Positions 33,140 through 43,447 are shown, counted from the stretch's first letter. The stretch is 64,000 nt of DNA from Ralstonia pickettii DTP0602 (GCA_000471925.1 CP006668.1:1426001-1490000), one strand, 5' to 3'. Numbers and translations are program-made. The notes: generated by a model from the letters alone, not told the origin.

Positions 33140-34477
33140 ATGACAATCGATTTCCCCGCATTACTTTCCGGACTGGTCCAGGATCTGCAAGCCGCCCGGC
33201 CTGTATTCTGGGGCAATCCCAAGCGCAGCGAGGCGCCGGCGATCCATATCGTGGTAGACGGGAACGGCATTAGTCTAGCTGATGTACGCGCTGCGCAGGC
33301 GCGTTTTGACCGGTTCGCGCCGCTGCTGGCACAGCTGTTTCCCGAACTGAAGGAGAGCGAAGGGCATATCGAGTCGGCCTTGCTGCCCGCGCCGGCCATG
33401 CAACGCTCGCTCGGCTTGCCTTCGTCGGCCGGTGCCCTCTGGCTCAAGGCGGACCACAGCCTGCCTGTGGCCGGGTCGATCAAGGCCCGCGGCGGCATTC
33501 ACGAGGTGCTCGAATTTGCCGAATCCCTGGCGCTTGAACATGGCCTGGTGACGCTTGACAGCGACTACACCGTGCTGGCCGGGCAGGCGGCGCGAGCGCT
33601 GTTCGGCCAGTATCAGGTAGCGGTGGGCTCCACCGGCAACCTCGGCCTGAGCATTGGTGTGATGGCGTCGGCGCTGGGCTTGCGCGCCACGGTACACATG
33701 TCTGCCGATGCCAAGGACTGGAAGAAGGCGCGGTTACGGGCGCGCGGCGTGGAGGTGGTGGAGCATACCGGCGACTACGCGTCAGCGGTGGCGGCCGGGC
33801 GGCGCGAGGCCGATGCCGATCCGCACAGCTATTTCGTCGACGATGAGCGTTCGTTGTCGTTGCTGCTGGGCTACAGCGCCGCGGCACTGCACCTGCAGCG
33901 CCAGTTCGATGCGGCAGGCGTGCGCGTGGATGCCGCGCACCCGCTGTTCGTCTATCTGCCGTGCGGGGTCGGCGGCGCGCCTGCCGGTATCGCCTTCGGC
34001 TTGCGGCAGTTATTTGGGCCGCATGTGCATGCATTCTTCGCCGAGCCCACGCAGTCGCCGTGCTTTCTCGTGGAAATGCTGTCGCACGGGGCGTCGGTCT
34101 ACGACTTCGGCCTGACGAACCGCACCGAGGCCGACGGCCTGGCCGTGCCCCAGGCATCGGAACTGGCTGCCGAGGCCATGCGTGCGCTGCTCGGCGGCGT
34201 CTACACCGTGCCCGACGACACGCTGTTCGTCGACCTGCACCGCCTGCGCGAATCAGAGGGACTGCAGATCGAGCCGTCGGCTGCCGCCGGCTTCAGCGGG
34301 CCGGGCATGCTGACCGGCACCGACGCCGGCCGCACCTACCTGAAGCAACACGGTCTTGAGCGGACGATGGCGCAGGCCACGCACCTGGTGTGGACCACAG
34401 GCGGGCTGTTCGTCCCGCCGGAGGCGTATGCGCGCTTTGCCGAGCGCGGCGCGGCGCTGGCCGCATCGGGCCGTTGA
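33140..34477 (+). CDS. dsdA: D-serine ammonia-lyase
   Basis: A 445-residue fold-type II PLP enzyme that deaminates D-serine to pyruvate and ammonia. The PLP lysine is in [16 protein letters not shown], the glycine-rich phosphate loop in [13 protein letters not shown], and FSGPGML near the C-terminus is typical of DsdA. Length matches E. coli DsdA (442). ATG 33140 begins the conserved region; Shine-Dalgarno is weak and the frame extends 26 codons upstream. Divergent from the DsdC-like LysR gene. It detoxifies D-serine and allows its use as carbon and nitrogen source. Confidence 0.93.
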   Translation: MTIDFPALLSGLVQDLQAARPVFWGNPKRSEAPAIHIVVDGNGISLADVRAAQARFDRFAPLLAQLFPELKESEGHIESALLPAPAMQRSLGLPSSAGALWLKADHSLPVAGSIKARGGIHEVLEFAESLALEHGLVTLDSDYTVLAGQAARALFGQYQVAVGSTGNLGLSIGVMASALGLRATVHMSADAKDWKKARLRARGVEVVEHTGDYASAVAAGRREADADPHSYFVDDERSLSLLLGYSAAALHLQRQFDAAGVRVDAAHPLFVYLPCGVGGAPAGIAFGLRQLFGPHVHAFFAEPTQSPCFLVEMLSHGASVYDFGLTNRTEADGLAVPQASELAAEAMRALLGGVYTVPDDTLFVDLHRLRESEGLQIEPSAAAGFSGPGMLTGTDAGRTYLKQHGLERTMAQATHLVWTTGGLFVPPEAYARFAERGAALAASGR

Positions 34478-34478
34478 G

Positions 34479-34502
34479 TATTTGCCCCGCTATTTGCCCC
34501 GC
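34479..34502. repeat. Perfect tandem duplication of a 12-bp unit
   Basis: TATTTGCCCCGC occurs twice head to tail immediately after the dsdA stop codon, in the short convergent gap before the MFS gene. Likely a recent slippage duplication. Confidence 0.85.
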
Positions 34503-34537
34503 TTTCTCCGACCTGCCAGGACCAGGGCACCGCGTAG

Positions 34538-35857
34538 TCACAACTCCGGCGTACCGAGCGCGCGGCTGATCCGCAACGCCGCCAGCGTGGCAATCACGCC
34601 CGACATCAGGTACAGGCTGACCGCGACCAGGCCGAACAGCGACGACAAGCCCAGCGCCACCAACGGTGCAAAGGCGGCGCCGAACAGCCAGCCGAAGTCC
34701 GTGGTCAGCGCAGCGCCGGTATAGCGGAAACGCCGTTCGAAGTTCGACGTCACGACGCCGGCAGCCTGCCCGTACGACAAGCCCAGAAGACCGAAGCCGA
34801 CCAGGATGAACGCATCCTGGCCCACTGCGCCCCCGTCGAGCAGCCACGGCGTCACCAGGCTGAAGATGCCGATCAGCACGGCCATCGTTGCCAGCGTCTT
34901 GCGCCGGCCTACGCGGTCCGCGATCCAGCCCGAGAGCAGCGTGCCAATGAACGCAATGAAGCCGCCCACGAGCTGGATGGCGAGCACATCGGAGATGTCC
35001 TGCGTCTTGTGCAGGATCACCCAGGACAGCGGGAACACCGTGACCAGATGGAACAGCGCATAGCTGGCCAGCGCGGCAAATGCACCGAGAAAGATGTTGA
35101 ATCCCTGCGCGTTCACCATCTGCAGGGTGCTGATCGGCTCAAGCTCGTCTTCTTCCAGCAGCCGCGTGTACTCGTGCGTCACCACCAGGCGCAGTCTTGC
35201 AAACAGCGCCACGACGTTGATCGCGAACGCCACGTAGAACGGATAGCGCCAGCCCCACTCGATGAACTCCTGCGGTGTCAGGCTGGCATGCAGGAACAGG
35301 AACAGCGCACCGGCGACGATAAAGCCGGTCGGCGCACCGAGCTGGCCCACCATCGCGTACCAGCCGCGCTTGTCCTGGGGCGCGTTGAGTGCCAGCAGTG
35401 ACGGCAGCCCGTCCCACGATCCGCCAAAGGCAATGCCTTGCAGGACGCGGAACAGCGCCAGCAGGTAGATCGAGGTGGCACCCAGCGAGGCGTACGACGG
35501 CAGGAAGGCAATCCCCACCGTGGCCGTGCCGAGCAGGAACAGCGACGCGGTCAGCTTGATGCCGCGCCCCCAGCGCCGCTGGATACGCATGAACAGCGCC
35601 GTGCCGAACGGCCGCGCGATAAACGCAAACGAGAAGATCGCGAAGCTGTAGAGCAGTCCCGCCAGCTCGCCCGCGAACGGAAAGTACACCGTCGGGAAGA
35701 CGAGCACGGAGGCAATGCCATACACGAAGAAGTCGAAGTACTCGGAGGCGCGCCCGATCACCACGCCTGTGGCGATCTCCGCAGGTGCCACGTCATGGTG
35801 GCCAGGCGCCGGAGGTGCCGTGGGCGAGGCGCGATGCTGGTGGGTCAGGCTGGCCAT
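34538..35857 (-). CDS. MHS-family MFS metabolite:H+ symporter
   Basis: A 439-residue 12-helix transporter of the metabolite:H+ symporter type (ShiA/ProP-like), shown by GRASEYFDFFVYGIASVLVFP at the N-terminus, IARPFGTALFM, and the SGWIADRVGRRKTLA loop. AAGGAG precedes ATG 35857. It converges on dsdA, so it could import D-serine or another small metabolite, but this is only a neighbourhood inference. Divergent from cyoA. Confidence 0.87.
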   Translation of the reverse strand: MASLTHQHRASPTAPPAPGHHDVAPAEIATGVVIGRASEYFDFFVYGIASVLVFPTVYFPFAGELAGLLYSFAIFSFAFIARPFGTALFMRIQRRWGRGIKLTASLFLLGTATVGIAFLPSYASLGATSIYLLALFRVLQGIAFGGSWDGLPSLLALNAPQDKRGWYAMVGQLGAPTGFIVAGALFLFLHASLTPQEFIEWGWRYPFYVAFAINVVALFARLRLVVTHEYTRLLEEDELEPISTLQMVNAQGFNIFLGAFAALASYALFHLVTVFPLSWVILHKTQDISDVLAIQLVGGFIAFIGTLLSGWIADRVGRRKTLATMAVLIGIFSLVTPWLLDGGAVGQDAFILVGFGLLGLSYGQAAGVVTSNFERRFRYTGAALTTDFGWLFGAAFAPLVALGLSSLFGLVAVSLYLMSGVIATLAALRISRALGTPEL

Positions 35858-36001
35858 CGTAGAGGCTCCTTATCGCCGAGTGCTTCGATACTGCACTTAA
35901 AGTCCCGCACTCACAAGAATAGCGCCTAAACTGCCATAGGTAATCGAAAGGTCGGTTCGTCGGTACATCACCGACATTCTTTTGACGCCACTTCCGAGAC
36001 C

Positions 36002-37051
36002 ATGCGACGCTTCGACGCTGCTATGACGCCGCTGCGTGCCCCGGGAAGACTGCTTCTTCGGTGTGCCGCGATCGCCTTGCTGGCAAGCCTGACCGGTTGC
36101 AGCGCAGTGCTGCTTTCGCCATCCGGTGACATGGCCGTGCGCCAGCGCGATCTGATCATCATCGCCACGTGCCTGATGCTGCTGATCATCGTGCCGGTGA
36201 TCCTCCTTACGCTGCTGTTTGCGTGGCGTTATCGGGAAAGCGCGACGGACGCGCCCTACAACCCCGAGTGGGACCATTCCACGGTGCTCGAACTGGCGAT
36301 CTGGTCCGCGCCGCTGCTGATCATCATCGCGCTCGGCGCCGTGACCTGGGTCAGTACCCACCAGCTCGATCCGTACCGGCCGCTGACGCGGCTGGAGCCG
36401 GGGCGGCCCGTTCCGGCCGAAGTCAAGCCGCTGACGGTGCAAGTGGTGGCGATGGACTGGAAGTGGCTGTTCCTGTATCCCGAGCAAGGCATTGCCACGG
36501 TCAACGAACTCGCAGCGCCGGTCGATCGCCCGATCGCATTCCGCATCACCGCCACCTCGGTGATGAACGCGTTCTTTGTCCCCTCGCTGGCCGGCATGGT
36601 CTACGCGATGCCCGGCATGGAAACCAAGCTCCATGCGGTCATCAACAAGCCCGGCGTCTTTGACGGCTTCTCGGCCAACTACAGCGGCGCGGGCTTCTCG
36701 CACATGCGCTTCAAGTTCCACGGCCTGTCGAACGAAGACTTCGATCGCTGGATCCAGCAGGCCAGGGCATCCGGCAATGACCTGTCGAAGGACATCTACC
36801 AGAAGCTTGCGCAGCCAAGCGAGCGCGATCCGGTGCACCGCTACGCCAGCGTGGCGCCAGAGCTGTATGACCTGATCCTGAACCGCTGCGTGGGTGGCGG
36901 GACCTGCATGGCAGACACCATGGCGCTCGACCGCAGCCGCGGAAAGTTCGACCCGTCCGGCGAGATCTGTACCGCGAGCAACACCGGGGTGGTTGCACCC
37001 GTGTTCGCGTCGGATTCCAAGCCGAACGACGGCAGGCGGCTGCTGCGGTGA
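36002..37051 (+). CDS. cyoA: Cytochrome bo3 ubiquinol oxidase subunit II
   Basis: A 349-residue lipoprotein subunit. The lipobox LTGC gives a lipidated Cys33, followed by two membrane helices (LIIIATCLMLLIIVPVILL and LEIWSAPLLIIIALGAV-like) and a periplasmic cupredoxin domain (VQVVAMDWKWLFLYPEQGIATVNE). The CuA cysteine ligands of cytochrome c oxidases are missing, as expected for a quinol oxidase. First gene of cyoABCD, a proton-pumping terminal oxidase for high oxygen. Divergent from the MHS transporter. Confidence 0.95.
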   Translation: MRRFDAAMTPLRAPGRLLLRCAAIALLASLTGCSAVLLSPSGDMAVRQRDLIIIATCLMLLIIVPVILLTLLFAWRYRESATDAPYNPEWDHSTVLELAIWSAPLLIIIALGAVTWVSTHQLDPYRPLTRLEPGRPVPAEVKPLTVQVVAMDWKWLFLYPEQGIATVNELAAPVDRPIAFRITATSVMNAFFVPSLAGMVYAMPGMETKLHAVINKPGVFDGFSANYSGAGFSHMRFKFHGLSNEDFDRWIQQARASGNDLSKDIYQKLAQPSERDPVHRYASVAPELYDLILNRCVGGGTCMADTMALDRSRGKFDPSGEICTASNTGVVAPVFASDSKPNDGRRLLR

Positions 37052-37158
37052 GGCGCGCTGTTGCATCTTCCCGTTCAGGATCCTCCGTTGAGGTTTTCGC
37101 CAATCCCTAACGGCCCCTTACGGCCACTATTGGTCAATTCAGGCACCAGGTGACAACA

Positions 37159-39162
37159 ATGCCCGAGCGCTCCGAACTCGCCAATCTGATCTTCGGCCGA
37201 CTTTCATGGGATGCCATCCCGCTCCATGAGCCCATCCTGATCGGCACCTTCATCGTGGTCGTGCTAGGGGGGCTCGCGCTCGTCGCCGCAATCACCTATT
37301 ACCGCCAGTGGGGCTATCTCTGGCACGAGTGGTTCACGAGCATCGATCACAAGAAGATCGGCATCATGTACGTGATCCTGGGCATCGTGATGCTGCTGCG
37401 CGGCTTCGCCGATGCGGTCATGATGCGCATCCAGCAGGCCATCGCATTCGGCGACAACGCCGGCTACCTGCCGCCGCATCACTACGACCAGATCTTTACC
37501 GCGCACGGCGTGATCATGATCTTCTTCGTGGCCATGCCGCTGGTCACGGGGCTGATGAACTTCGTCATGCCGCTGCAGATCGGCGCGCGCGACGTGGCGT
37601 TCCCGTTCCTCAACAACTTCAGCTTCTGGATGACGACGGGCGGCGCGGTGCTGGTCATGATGTCGCTGTTCGTTGGCGAATTTGCGCGCACCGGCTGGCT
37701 GGCCTATCCGCCGCTGTCCGGCATCATCCACAGCCCCGACGTCGGCGTCGATTACTACATTTGGGGGCTGCAGGTGGCCGGGGTGGGGACCTTGCTCTCC
37801 GGGATAAATTTGCTGGTGACCATCGTCAAGATGCGCGCGCCAGGCATGACGCTGATGCGCATGCCGATCTTCACCTGGACGGCGCTGTGCACCAACGTCC
37901 TGATCATCGCCGCGTTCCCGGTCCTGACGGCTGCGCTGGCATTCCTGGCGCTCGATCGCTATGTCGGCACGAACTTCTTCACGGCCGACCAGGGCGGCAG
38001 CGCGATGATGTACGTGAACCTGATCTGGATCTGGGGCCATCCCGAGGTCTATATCCTCGTGCTCCCCGTCTTCGGCGTGTTCTCGGAAGTGGTTGCCACG
38101 TTCTGCCGCAAGCGCCTGTTTGGCTACGCGTCGATGGTCTATGCCACGGTGGTGATCACCGTGCTGTCATACCTGGTCTGGCTGCACCATTTCTTCACGA
38201 TGGGTTCGGGCGCCAGCGTCAATTCGTTTTTCGGGATCACGACCATGATCATCTCGATCCCGACCGGCGCCAAGATCTTCAACTGGCTGTTCACGATGTA
38301 CCACGGCAAGATCCGCTTCGAGGTACCGATGCTGTGGACGATCGGCTTCATGATCACGTTCGTGATCGGCGGCATGACCGGCGTGCTGCTGGCGGTGCCG
38401 CCGGCGGACTTCTCGCTGCACAACAGCTTGTTCCTGATCGCCCACTTCCATAACGTGATCATCGGCGGCGTGCTGTTCGGGCTGATGGCGGGCATCACCT
38501 ACTGGTTCCCCAAGGCATTCGGCTATCGCCTGGTCTCGTCGTGGGGCAAGGCGTCGTTCTGGTTCTGGCTGATTGGCTTTTACTTTGCGTTCATGCCGCT
38601 GTATTGGCTAGGGCTGCATGGCGTGACCCGCCGCATGAGCTATTTCGAGGATGCGTCGCTGCAGATCTGGTTCCAGCTGGCGGCGTTCGGCGCGTTGCTG
38701 ATCGCTATCGGCATCGCGTGCTTCCTGGTCCAGCTGGTGGTCAGCTTCATGCGTCGCGAGGAATTGCGCGACCTGACCGGCGATCCGTGGAATGGCCGCA
38801 CCCTCGAATGGTCGACGTCGTCGCCACCGCCGCAGTACAACTTTGCCTTTACGCCGGTGGTGCACGACACCGACGCCTGGTGGCACATGAAGCAGCATGG
38901 CTACCAGCGGCCGCAACAGGGCTTTATCCCGATCCACATGCCGAAGAACACCGCGGCCGGCATCGTGCTGGCGGGCCTGTCCACGCTATGTGGCTTCGCA
39001 CTGATCTGGTACATCTGGTGGCTAGCGATTGCCTCGTTCGCGGCAACCATCATCGCCGCGATCATCCATACCTTCAACTACAAGCGCGACTACTATCTTC
39101 CGACCGAGCAAGTGGATCGGACCGAAGCGGCGCGCACACAACTGATGGCCGGCCATGGTTGA
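37159..39162 (+). CDS. cyoB: Cytochrome bo3 ubiquinol oxidase subunit I
   Basis: A 667-residue haem-copper oxidase catalytic subunit. Ligand motifs are all present: [13 protein letters not shown] (haem b His), [14 protein letters not shown] (CuB His and cross-linked Tyr), WLHHFF (two CuB His) and HFHNVIIGG (haem o3 and haem b His). Length fits E. coli CyoB (663). The frame also contains a GTG three codons upstream; ATG 37159 is preferred. It reduces O2 to water and pumps protons in the inner membrane. Confidence 0.96.
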   Translation: MPERSELANLIFGRLSWDAIPLHEPILIGTFIVVVLGGLALVAAITYYRQWGYLWHEWFTSIDHKKIGIMYVILGIVMLLRGFADAVMMRIQQAIAFGDNAGYLPPHHYDQIFTAHGVIMIFFVAMPLVTGLMNFVMPLQIGARDVAFPFLNNFSFWMTTGGAVLVMMSLFVGEFARTGWLAYPPLSGIIHSPDVGVDYYIWGLQVAGVGTLLSGINLLVTIVKMRAPGMTLMRMPIFTWTALCTNVLIIAAFPVLTAALAFLALDRYVGTNFFTADQGGSAMMYVNLIWIWGHPEVYILVLPVFGVFSEVVATFCRKRLFGYASMVYATVVITVLSYLVWLHHFFTMGSGASVNSFFGITTMIISIPTGAKIFNWLFTMYHGKIRFEVPMLWTIGFMITFVIGGMTGVLLAVPPADFSLHNSLFLIAHFHNVIIGGVLFGLMAGITYWFPKAFGYRLVSSWGKASFWFWLIGFYFAFMPLYWLGLHGVTRRMSYFEDASLQIWFQLAAFGALLIAIGIACFLVQLVVSFMRREELRDLTGDPWNGRTLEWSTSSPPPQYNFAFTPVVHDTDAWWHMKQHGYQRPQQGFIPIHMPKNTAAGIVLAGLSTLCGFALIWYIWWLAIASFAATIIAAIIHTFNYKRDYYLPTEQVDRTEAARTQLMAGHG

Positions 39163-39814
39163 GACGACGACCTTTCCCCGCCACGTGGAAGCCACCGCGG
39201 TAGCTGGTGAAGCACCACCGGGTGGCTTCCAGTTCTATCTGACCGAAGACCACCACCCGCAGAACGGCACGCTACTCGGTTTCTGGCTCTACCTGATGAG
39301 CGACTGCCTGGTATTCGCGTGCCTGTTCGCCGGCTATGGCGTGCTCGGCCGCGAGTACGCGGGCGGGCCGACCGGGGCGGAGCTGTTCGAATTGCCGCTT
39401 GTGGCGCTGAACACCACTTTCCTGCTGATATCGTCGATCACGTATGGCTTTGCCATGCTGCAGATGCAGCAGAACCGCATCGCCGGCACGCAGATCTGGC
39501 TGGCCATCACGGGCGTTTTCGGCGCGGCGTTCCTGGCCGTCGAACTGTATGAGTTCTGGCACCTGATCCACGAGGGCGCAGGCCCGCAGCGCAGCGCGTT
39601 CCTGACCTCGTTCTTCTCGCTGGTCGGCACGCACGGGCTGCACGTGACGTTCGGCATCGTCTGGCTGATCGTGCTGATGACGCAGGTGGCGCGGCACGGG
39701 CTGATCACGGCCAACAAACGCCGGCTGATGTGCCTGTCAATGTTCTGGCACTTTCTCGACGTCGTGTGGATCGGCGTCTTTACCTTCGTCTACCTGATGG
39801 GATCGTTGCCATGA
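39155..39814 (+). CDS. cyoC: Cytochrome bo3 ubiquinol oxidase subunit III
   Basis: A 219-residue subunit with five membrane helices, including [21 protein letters not shown] and the C-terminal [21 protein letters not shown] typical of CyoC. Its ATG overlaps the end of cyoB by eight bases, implying translational coupling. It has no redox centre and stabilises the oxidase. Confidence 0.95.
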   Translation: MVETTTFPRHVEATAVAGEAPPGGFQFYLTEDHHPQNGTLLGFWLYLMSDCLVFACLFAGYGVLGREYAGGPTGAELFELPLVALNTTFLLISSITYGFAMLQMQQNRIAGTQIWLAITGVFGAAFLAVELYEFWHLIHEGAGPQRSAFLTSFFSLVGTHGLHVTFGIVWLIVLMTQVARHGLITANKRRLMCLSMFWHFLDVVWIGVFTFVYLMGSLP

Positions 39815-40248
39815 GCGCGCACGACGATACGCTGGGTGTCCCCGGACACGGCCATGGACATGAACATGAAGAAGACGTGGGGCCGCACGCCACGCTGGGC
39901 GGCTACCTGACGGGCTTCGTGCTTTCCGTCTTCCTGACGGCCGTCCCGTTCTGGCTGGTGATGGGCGAGGTGTTCGAGAAGACGTCGACCACGGCCATCG
40001 TCATCCTGCTGATCGGCGCGGTACAGATCGTGGTGCACATGATCTACTTCCTGCACATGAACGCGAAATCGGAGGGCGGCTGGAACATGCTGTCGCTGAT
40101 GTTCACGCTGGTGCTGGTGGTGATCACGCTGACGGGGTCGCTATGGGTGATGTTCCACCTGAACAGCAACATGATGCCGACGATGCAGCATGACCGGACG
40201 ACGGAAGCGGGGAGTGGGACTGCGATTCTGCCGCCCAAGACGAAGTAG
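39811..40248 (+). CDS. cyoD: Cytochrome bo3 ubiquinol oxidase subunit IV
   Basis: A 145-residue subunit with a His-rich N-terminus (GHGHGHEHEED) and three membrane helices. GGYLTGFVLSVFLTAVPFW and VQIVVHMIYFLHMN are the CyoD signatures. Start and stop overlap cyoC as ATGA. The His-rich tail is longer than in E. coli CyoD. Last gene of the operon; no cyoE (haem O synthase) follows here, so it must be encoded elsewhere. Confidence 0.95.
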   Translation: MSAHDDTLGVPGHGHGHEHEEDVGPHATLGGYLTGFVLSVFLTAVPFWLVMGEVFEKTSTTAIVILLIGAVQIVVHMIYFLHMNAKSEGGWNMLSLMFTLVLVVITLTGSLWVMFHLNSNMMPTMQHDRTTEAGSGTAILPPKTK

Positions 40249-40265
40249 GGAAGCAGGATCGGGCG

Positions 40266-40296
40266 AAGCGGCCTGGCTTGTACAGCCAGGCCGCTT
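40266..40296. terminator. Strong hairpin after cyoABCD, probable terminator
   Basis: AAGCGGCCTGGCT and AGCCAGGCCGCTT form a perfect 13-bp stem around TGTAC, 17 bases past cyoD. The T tract on the plus strand is short (TTT after six bases), so efficiency is uncertain. On the minus strand it lies just after the small SMP-like gene and could serve both. Confidence 0.6.
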
Positions 40297-40301
40297 GCGC
40301 T

Positions 40302-40481
40302 TTAGCGTCCGCGGGTCGAAGCCGCGCGTTGCGCGCGAGTGGCGAAGCTGCCCTTCGGTACTCCACCACCCATGGCCTTTGCGGTAGCTGACTGGATCCG
40401 TGACGCATCAGGCTGCGTCATGGGCTTGGCTTTGCCAGCCGTCTTTGCCGGGCCTTGCGGTTGCCGTCCCGAGCCTTTCAT
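40302..40481 (-). CDS. Small SMP/LEA-like protein (59 residues)
   Basis: A short, Gly/Ala/Lys-rich, probably disordered protein. PDASRIQSATAKAMGGGVPKG followed by SFATRAQRAAS fits the seed-maturation-protein-like pattern (DAARIQSA..A..GG...KGSFAARAQSAA) found in many small proteobacterial proteins. Two ATG codons are possible (40493 and 40481); GGAG lies six bases before the second. The family's bacterial role is unclear; desiccation or stress protection is suggested by the plant relatives. Confidence 0.65.
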   Translation of the reverse strand: MKGSGRQPQGPAKTAGKAKPMTQPDASRIQSATAKAMGGGVPKGSFATRAQRAASTRGR

Positions 40482-40571
40482 GGTGGTCTCCATCGTGGTG
40501 GGCGTGTCTCTTGCACACGCCTTTCATTGGACGCGGCGGAAAGAGGCAAGTTTCTCGGTGAGCGGCCCCCG

Positions 40572-41087
40572 CTAGACCGGAAACTGCGTCGTGGACAACA
40601 CCTGCTTGAGCACCATGAACGAGCGGATCTGCCTCACGCCCGGCAGGTACAGCAACTGTTCCGCGTGCAGCCGGTTAAAGCTCTCGCTGTCGCGGGTGCG
40701 CACCATCAGGAAGTAGTCGAATTCGCCGGTCACCACATGGCACTCCATGCAACCGGACACCTTCTGCGCGGCTTTCTCGAATGCCGCAAAGGATTCCGGC
40801 GTGGAGCGGTCCAGCACCACGCCGATGATCACCAGCATGCCCGCGTCCAGCGCGACCGGGTTCAGCAGCGCCACCACGCTCCGGATCATCCCCGCTTCCT
40901 TCAGCCGCTCCACGCGCCGCAGGCAGGCGGGCGGGCTCAGGTTCACCTTGGCCGCCAGCGCCACGTTCGAAATCGAGGCGTCTTTCTGCAACAGGCGGAG
41001 TATGGCCTTGTCCGTGCGATCCAGCGCCGGCGCGGGTTCCGGGGCCGGGGCGATATCACCGCGAACTTTTATTTTGCGGATAGCCAT
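40572..41087 (-). CDS. acdR: Lrp/AsnC family regulator, probable AcdR
   Basis: A 171-residue Lrp-type regulator: N-terminal HTH (LDRTDKAILRLLQKDASISNVALAAKV, SPPACLRRVERLKEAG) and a C-terminal RAM ligand domain (GEFDYFLMVRTRDSESF). It is divergent from the ACC deaminase gene, the arrangement seen for acdR-acdS in Pseudomonas and Burkholderia relatives, where the Lrp protein activates acdS. ATG 41087 gives the normal length; the frame runs 24 codons further. Confidence 0.88.
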   Translation of the reverse strand: MAIRKIKVRGDIAPAPEPAPALDRTDKAILRLLQKDASISNVALAAKVNLSPPACLRRVERLKEAGMIRSVVALLNPVALDAGMLVIIGVVLDRSTPESFAAFEKAAQKVSGCMECHVVTGEFDYFLMVRTRDSESFNRLHAEQLLYLPGVRQIRSFMVLKQVLSTTQFPV

Positions 41088-41267
41088 TTCTGTGCAACTA
41101 CCGTAGGCAGCGAAGTAGGGTGACATCGGGATGATGTGTTGGAACAGCAATCTTTGCAAGCACGTTTCGCCGGCAATTGCCTACCATTTCACTGAACGCA
41201 GCGCCTCACCTTTCCAGGGAGGGCGGTGCCACACCACCCCTCAACGCCACCATCCGGAGACGAAGCC

Positions 41268-42284
41268 GTGAACCTCGACCGCTTTCCCCGCTACCCGCTG
41301 ACGTTCGGTCCCACGCCAATCCACCCGCTGACACGCCTGAGCGAGCACCTGGGCGGCAAGGTGCATCTCTATGCCAAGCGCGAAGACTGCAACAGCGGTC
41401 TGGCCTTTGGCGGCAACAAGACGCGCAAGCTGGAATACCTCGTGCCCGATGCGCTGGAGCAGGGCGCCGATACGCTGGTGTCGATCGGCGGCATCCAGTC
41501 GAACCAGACGCGCCAGGTGGCCGCCGTGGCGGCCCACCTCGGCATGAAGTGTGTGCTGGTGCAGGAGAACTGGGTGAACTACTGGGACGCCGTGTACGAC
41601 CGCGTGGGCAATATCCAGATGTCGCGGATGATGGGCGCCGACGTGCGGCTGGTGGCGGACGGCTTTGACATCGGCATCCGCCCGAGCTGGGAGGATGCCA
41701 TGCAGAGCGTGCGCGACGCGGGCGGCAAGCCATATCCGATCCCCGCGGGCTGCTCGGAGCACCCGCTCGGCGGGCTGGGTTTTGTCGGCTTCGCGGAGGA
41801 AGTGCGCGCGCAGGAAGCCCAGCTCGGCTTTAAGTTCGACTACATCGTGGTCTGCTCGGTCACGGGCAGCACGCAGGCTGGCATGGTGGTCGGCTTCGCG
41901 GCGGATGGCCGCGCCGACAGCGTCATTGGCATCGACGCCTCCGCGAAACCGGCGCAGACGCGCGCCCAGATCCTGCGCATTGCGCGGCATACCGCGGAGC
42001 TGGTGGACCTGGGCCGCGATATCGCCGAAGAGGATGTCGTGCTGGATACGCGCTACGGCGGTCCGGAATATGGCCTGCCGTCCGAAGGTACGCTCGAGGC
42101 TATCCGCCTCTGCGCGCGGCTTGAAGGCGTGATGACCGACCCGGTCTACGAAGGCAAATCCATGCACGGCATGATCGACATGGTGCGCCGCGGCGAGTTC
42201 CCGCAGGGCTCCCGCGTGCTGTACGCCCACCTTGGCGGCGCGCCCGCGCTGAACGCCTACAGCTTCCTGTTCAAGGACGGCTGA
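41268..42284 (+). CDS. acdS: 1-aminocyclopropane-1-carboxylate (ACC) deaminase
   Basis: A 338-residue fold-type II PLP enzyme cleaving ACC, the plant ethylene precursor, to 2-oxobutyrate and ammonia. Length is identical to characterised AcdS. PLP Lys51 falls at the canonical position ([12 protein letters not shown]), the [18 protein letters not shown] loop follows, and the Tyr-Glu pair that separates ACC deaminases from D-cysteine desulfhydrases is present in [12 protein letters not shown]. The GTG start follows CGGAGAC. Divergent Lrp regulator. It marks a plant-associated lifestyle. Confidence 0.95.
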   Translation: MNLDRFPRYPLTFGPTPIHPLTRLSEHLGGKVHLYAKREDCNSGLAFGGNKTRKLEYLVPDALEQGADTLVSIGGIQSNQTRQVAAVAAHLGMKCVLVQENWVNYWDAVYDRVGNIQMSRMMGADVRLVADGFDIGIRPSWEDAMQSVRDAGGKPYPIPAGCSEHPLGGLGFVGFAEEVRAQEAQLGFKFDYIVVCSVTGSTQAGMVVGFAADGRADSVIGIDASAKPAQTRAQILRIARHTAELVDLGRDIAEEDVVLDTRYGGPEYGLPSEGTLEAIRLCARLEGVMTDPVYEGKSMHGMIDMVRRGEFPQGSRVLYAHLGGAPALNAYSFLFKDG

Positions 42285-42300
42285 CGCGATCCACGGCCCG

Positions 42301-42332
42301 GATTCGCTGCCGTAGCAGCCGGCTAGCGAATC
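42301..42332. terminator. Possible bidirectional terminator between acdS and the convergent gene
   Basis: GATTCGCT and AGCGAATC form a perfect 8-bp outer stem with partial pairing inside the 16-base loop, in the short gap between convergent genes. It overlaps the stop codon of the minus-strand gene, and T runs are poor. Confidence 0.4.
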
Positions 42333-42820
42333 TTGTCAAACCCGCCAGCCGCCCAGCGGTCGGCGGTTTCGCGCGTCAGGCGAAAGTCGGGCCGCACCTT
42401 GACGGTCGCCAACTCATCCCCGAAGGGATCCAGTGCCGTGAGCGTGCCGAAGGGCTCGAATTCATCTGGCGTGATGACCAGCCTGACGGTCACGGTTCCG
42501 GATTCGGTCTCGATGCTGCACTGCTTGTTGAGTTGAGCGTGCAGTTGCTGCTCGTGCCGCCGGATGACTTCCGCGGCGGTCTTGACCAGCGTCTGGTGGG
42601 CCGTGGCATCGAGCGGCTTCGGATCGACCTTGTTCCGCCCCATGGTCCAGGGTCCGACCAGCGCCGGCTCGGCGCTGCCGTCCCGGATCATTTCGACCGC
42701 CCAGCCGTCGCCATCCTCGTTCTTGATAACCCGGGCGGTCCAGCCCTTGTCTCGCCAAAGCCGTGGCTCGTGGATGGCGGAAGATTCGTGCTCGGAAAGA
42801 GCGTCGTCGGTGTGGTGCAT
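42323..42820 (-). CDS. Hypothetical protein
   Basis: A 165-residue soluble protein I do not recognise. It has a charged, mixed alpha/beta composition with a conserved-looking core (WTARVIKNEDGDGWAVEMIRDG and GPWTMGRNKVDPKPLD). No signal peptide, membrane helix or known motif. The start is uncertain: the frame extends 15 codons upstream and neither start has a good Shine-Dalgarno. It converges on acdS and is divergent from the DUF1801 gene. Confidence 0.6.
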   Translation of the reverse strand: MHHTDDALSEHESSAIHEPRLWRDKGWTARVIKNEDGDGWAVEMIRDGSAEPALVGPWTMGRNKVDPKPLDATAHQTLVKTAAEVIRRHEQQLHAQLNKQCSIETESGTVTVRLVITPDEFEPFGTLTALDPFGDELATVKVRPDFRLTRETADRWAAGGFDKIR

Positions 42821-42996
42821 CAATTTCGTCGTACTGGTCGGGGACCCGCGAGCATACAACACCATGGGTGGGGCGCGTGAACGGGCATTGAATCCGCCTG
42901 TAAGCCGACATTAGAATCGGCTCTGACACCCACATCGCGCATAATCTGGCTCTGGCACCCCCTTGGTCCAGCGTTCGCGCTTGAGGAGAAATGGGC

Positions 42997-43395
42997 ATGA
43001 AGAACAACGACACGCAGGAAAGCCAGTCTGCTTCTCAGCTGATAGACGCGAGAATCAAGGAACTGGACGACTGGCGGGGCACGATGCTCAGCCGGCTCCG
43101 TACCCTGGTCAAGGACGCCGATCCCGAGGTCGTCGAGGAGTGGAAGTGGAGAGGGGTTCCGGTATGGTCGCACGACGGATTGATCTGCACAGGCGAGACT
43201 TACAAGAGCGTCGTGAAGATGACCTTCGCCAAAGGGGCGGCTCTGAAGGACCCATCGGGCCTCTTCAACTCCAGTCTTGACGGGAACACAAGGCGTGCCA
43301 TCGACTTCCACGAGGGCGAGAAGATCGACGAGGAAGCGCTGAAGACTCTCGTTCGCGCCGCCGTGAGCCTGAACAAGTCAAAAGCCAAAAGCTGA
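42997..43395 (+). CDS. DUF1801 domain protein
   Basis: A 132-residue protein of the YdhG/DUF1801 type: LSRLRTLVKDADPEVVEEWKW and CTGETYKSVVKMTFAKGAAL are the family signatures, with a conserved Trp-Lys-Trp. Function is not established. Two ATG codons follow GAGGAG (42991 and 42997); the second has correct spacing. The next gene, a secreted cupin, lies 52 bases downstream. Confidence 0.75.
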   Translation: MKNNDTQESQSASQLIDARIKELDDWRGTMLSRLRTLVKDADPEVVEEWKWRGVPVWSHDGLICTGETYKSVVKMTFAKGAALKDPSGLFNSSLDGNTRRAIDFHEGEKIDEEALKTLVRAAVSLNKSKAKS

Positions 43396-43447
43396 TCCAC
43401 GCGAGCGGGTACACCAGCAAGACAAGAACAACCCAGGAGGGAGACAA

